Below are positions 32,448 through 32,500 of a stretch of 32,500 nt of DNA, piece by piece. The position numbers and the translations under genes are program-made. Origin of the DNA: Mesostigma viride (taxonomy: Eukaryota > Streptophyta > Mesostigmatophyceae > Mesostigmatales > Mesostigmataceae); the NCBI GenBank assembly GCA_009746045.1, contig RPFO01000918.1, forward strand, positions 1 through 32,500, given 5' to 3'. Each line of letters opens with the position of its first letter. Position 1 is the first letter of the stretch. Below the pieces are notes generated by a model. The model did not search any database and was not told the DNA's origin. It saw only the letters and a list, made by a program, of their open reading frames with translations.

Positions 32448-32500
32448 CTGCACGCCACAAAGAGCGGCATTGACGCAAATCAAATAGACTTGTCAGTCCC

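Overview
The window is nuclear DNA from a eukaryote, most likely a green alga or another member of the green lineage. This rests on many GT-AG introns, introns of 0.3 to 3.5 kb full of simple repeats, a tail-anchored protein resembling the plant envelope/ER receptor OEP61/TPR7, and remnants of the LINE ORF1 type common in algal genomes. The lineage is an inference. I see no bacterial operons, CRISPR arrays, tRNA or rRNA genes.

Two convergent genes can be supported. On the + strand, 433-1462 holds the last two exons of a gene whose product ends in a Met-rich helical module and a C-terminal membrane anchor. On the - strand, 32447 down to 13300, eleven exons with matching splice phases give the last 829 residues of a large ZNFX1/NFX1-type protein. 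This comprises the C-terminal half of an SF1 helicase core, a long series of NFX1-type zinc fingers, a RING-like Cys/His module, and two RZ-type zinc fingers in tandem. Its 5' part lies beyond the right edge. The family acts in RNA surveillance, small-RNA pathways and innate defence in other eukaryotes; that role is family knowledge, not shown here.

The 11.8 kb between the two gene ends (1463-13299) is repeat-derived. From left to right it holds broken leucine-rich-repeat coding sequence (2005-3040), a 3.4-kb foldback element whose arms carry LINE ORF1 tails (3664-7097), about 1.9 kb with nothing recognisable, an uninterrupted 1155-nt polypurine tract (8970-10124) followed by (GTGC)n and (GGGT)n, a 184-bp satellite-like array (10500-11300), and a 1.7-kb piggyBac-like element (11601-13299). 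That last element sits in a TTAA that includes the stop codon of the helicase gene.

Most of the helicase-gene introns hold tandem arrays: 28 near-identical 71-bp units in intron 6, 38 units of 29 bp in intron 2, and shorter arrays elsewhere. Several introns in both genes also carry a decayed copy of the 3' end of the exon just upstream. Most long open frames in the window (polypurine, 71-bp and 29-bp arrays, trinucleotide tracts) are repeat artefacts and are not annotated as genes.
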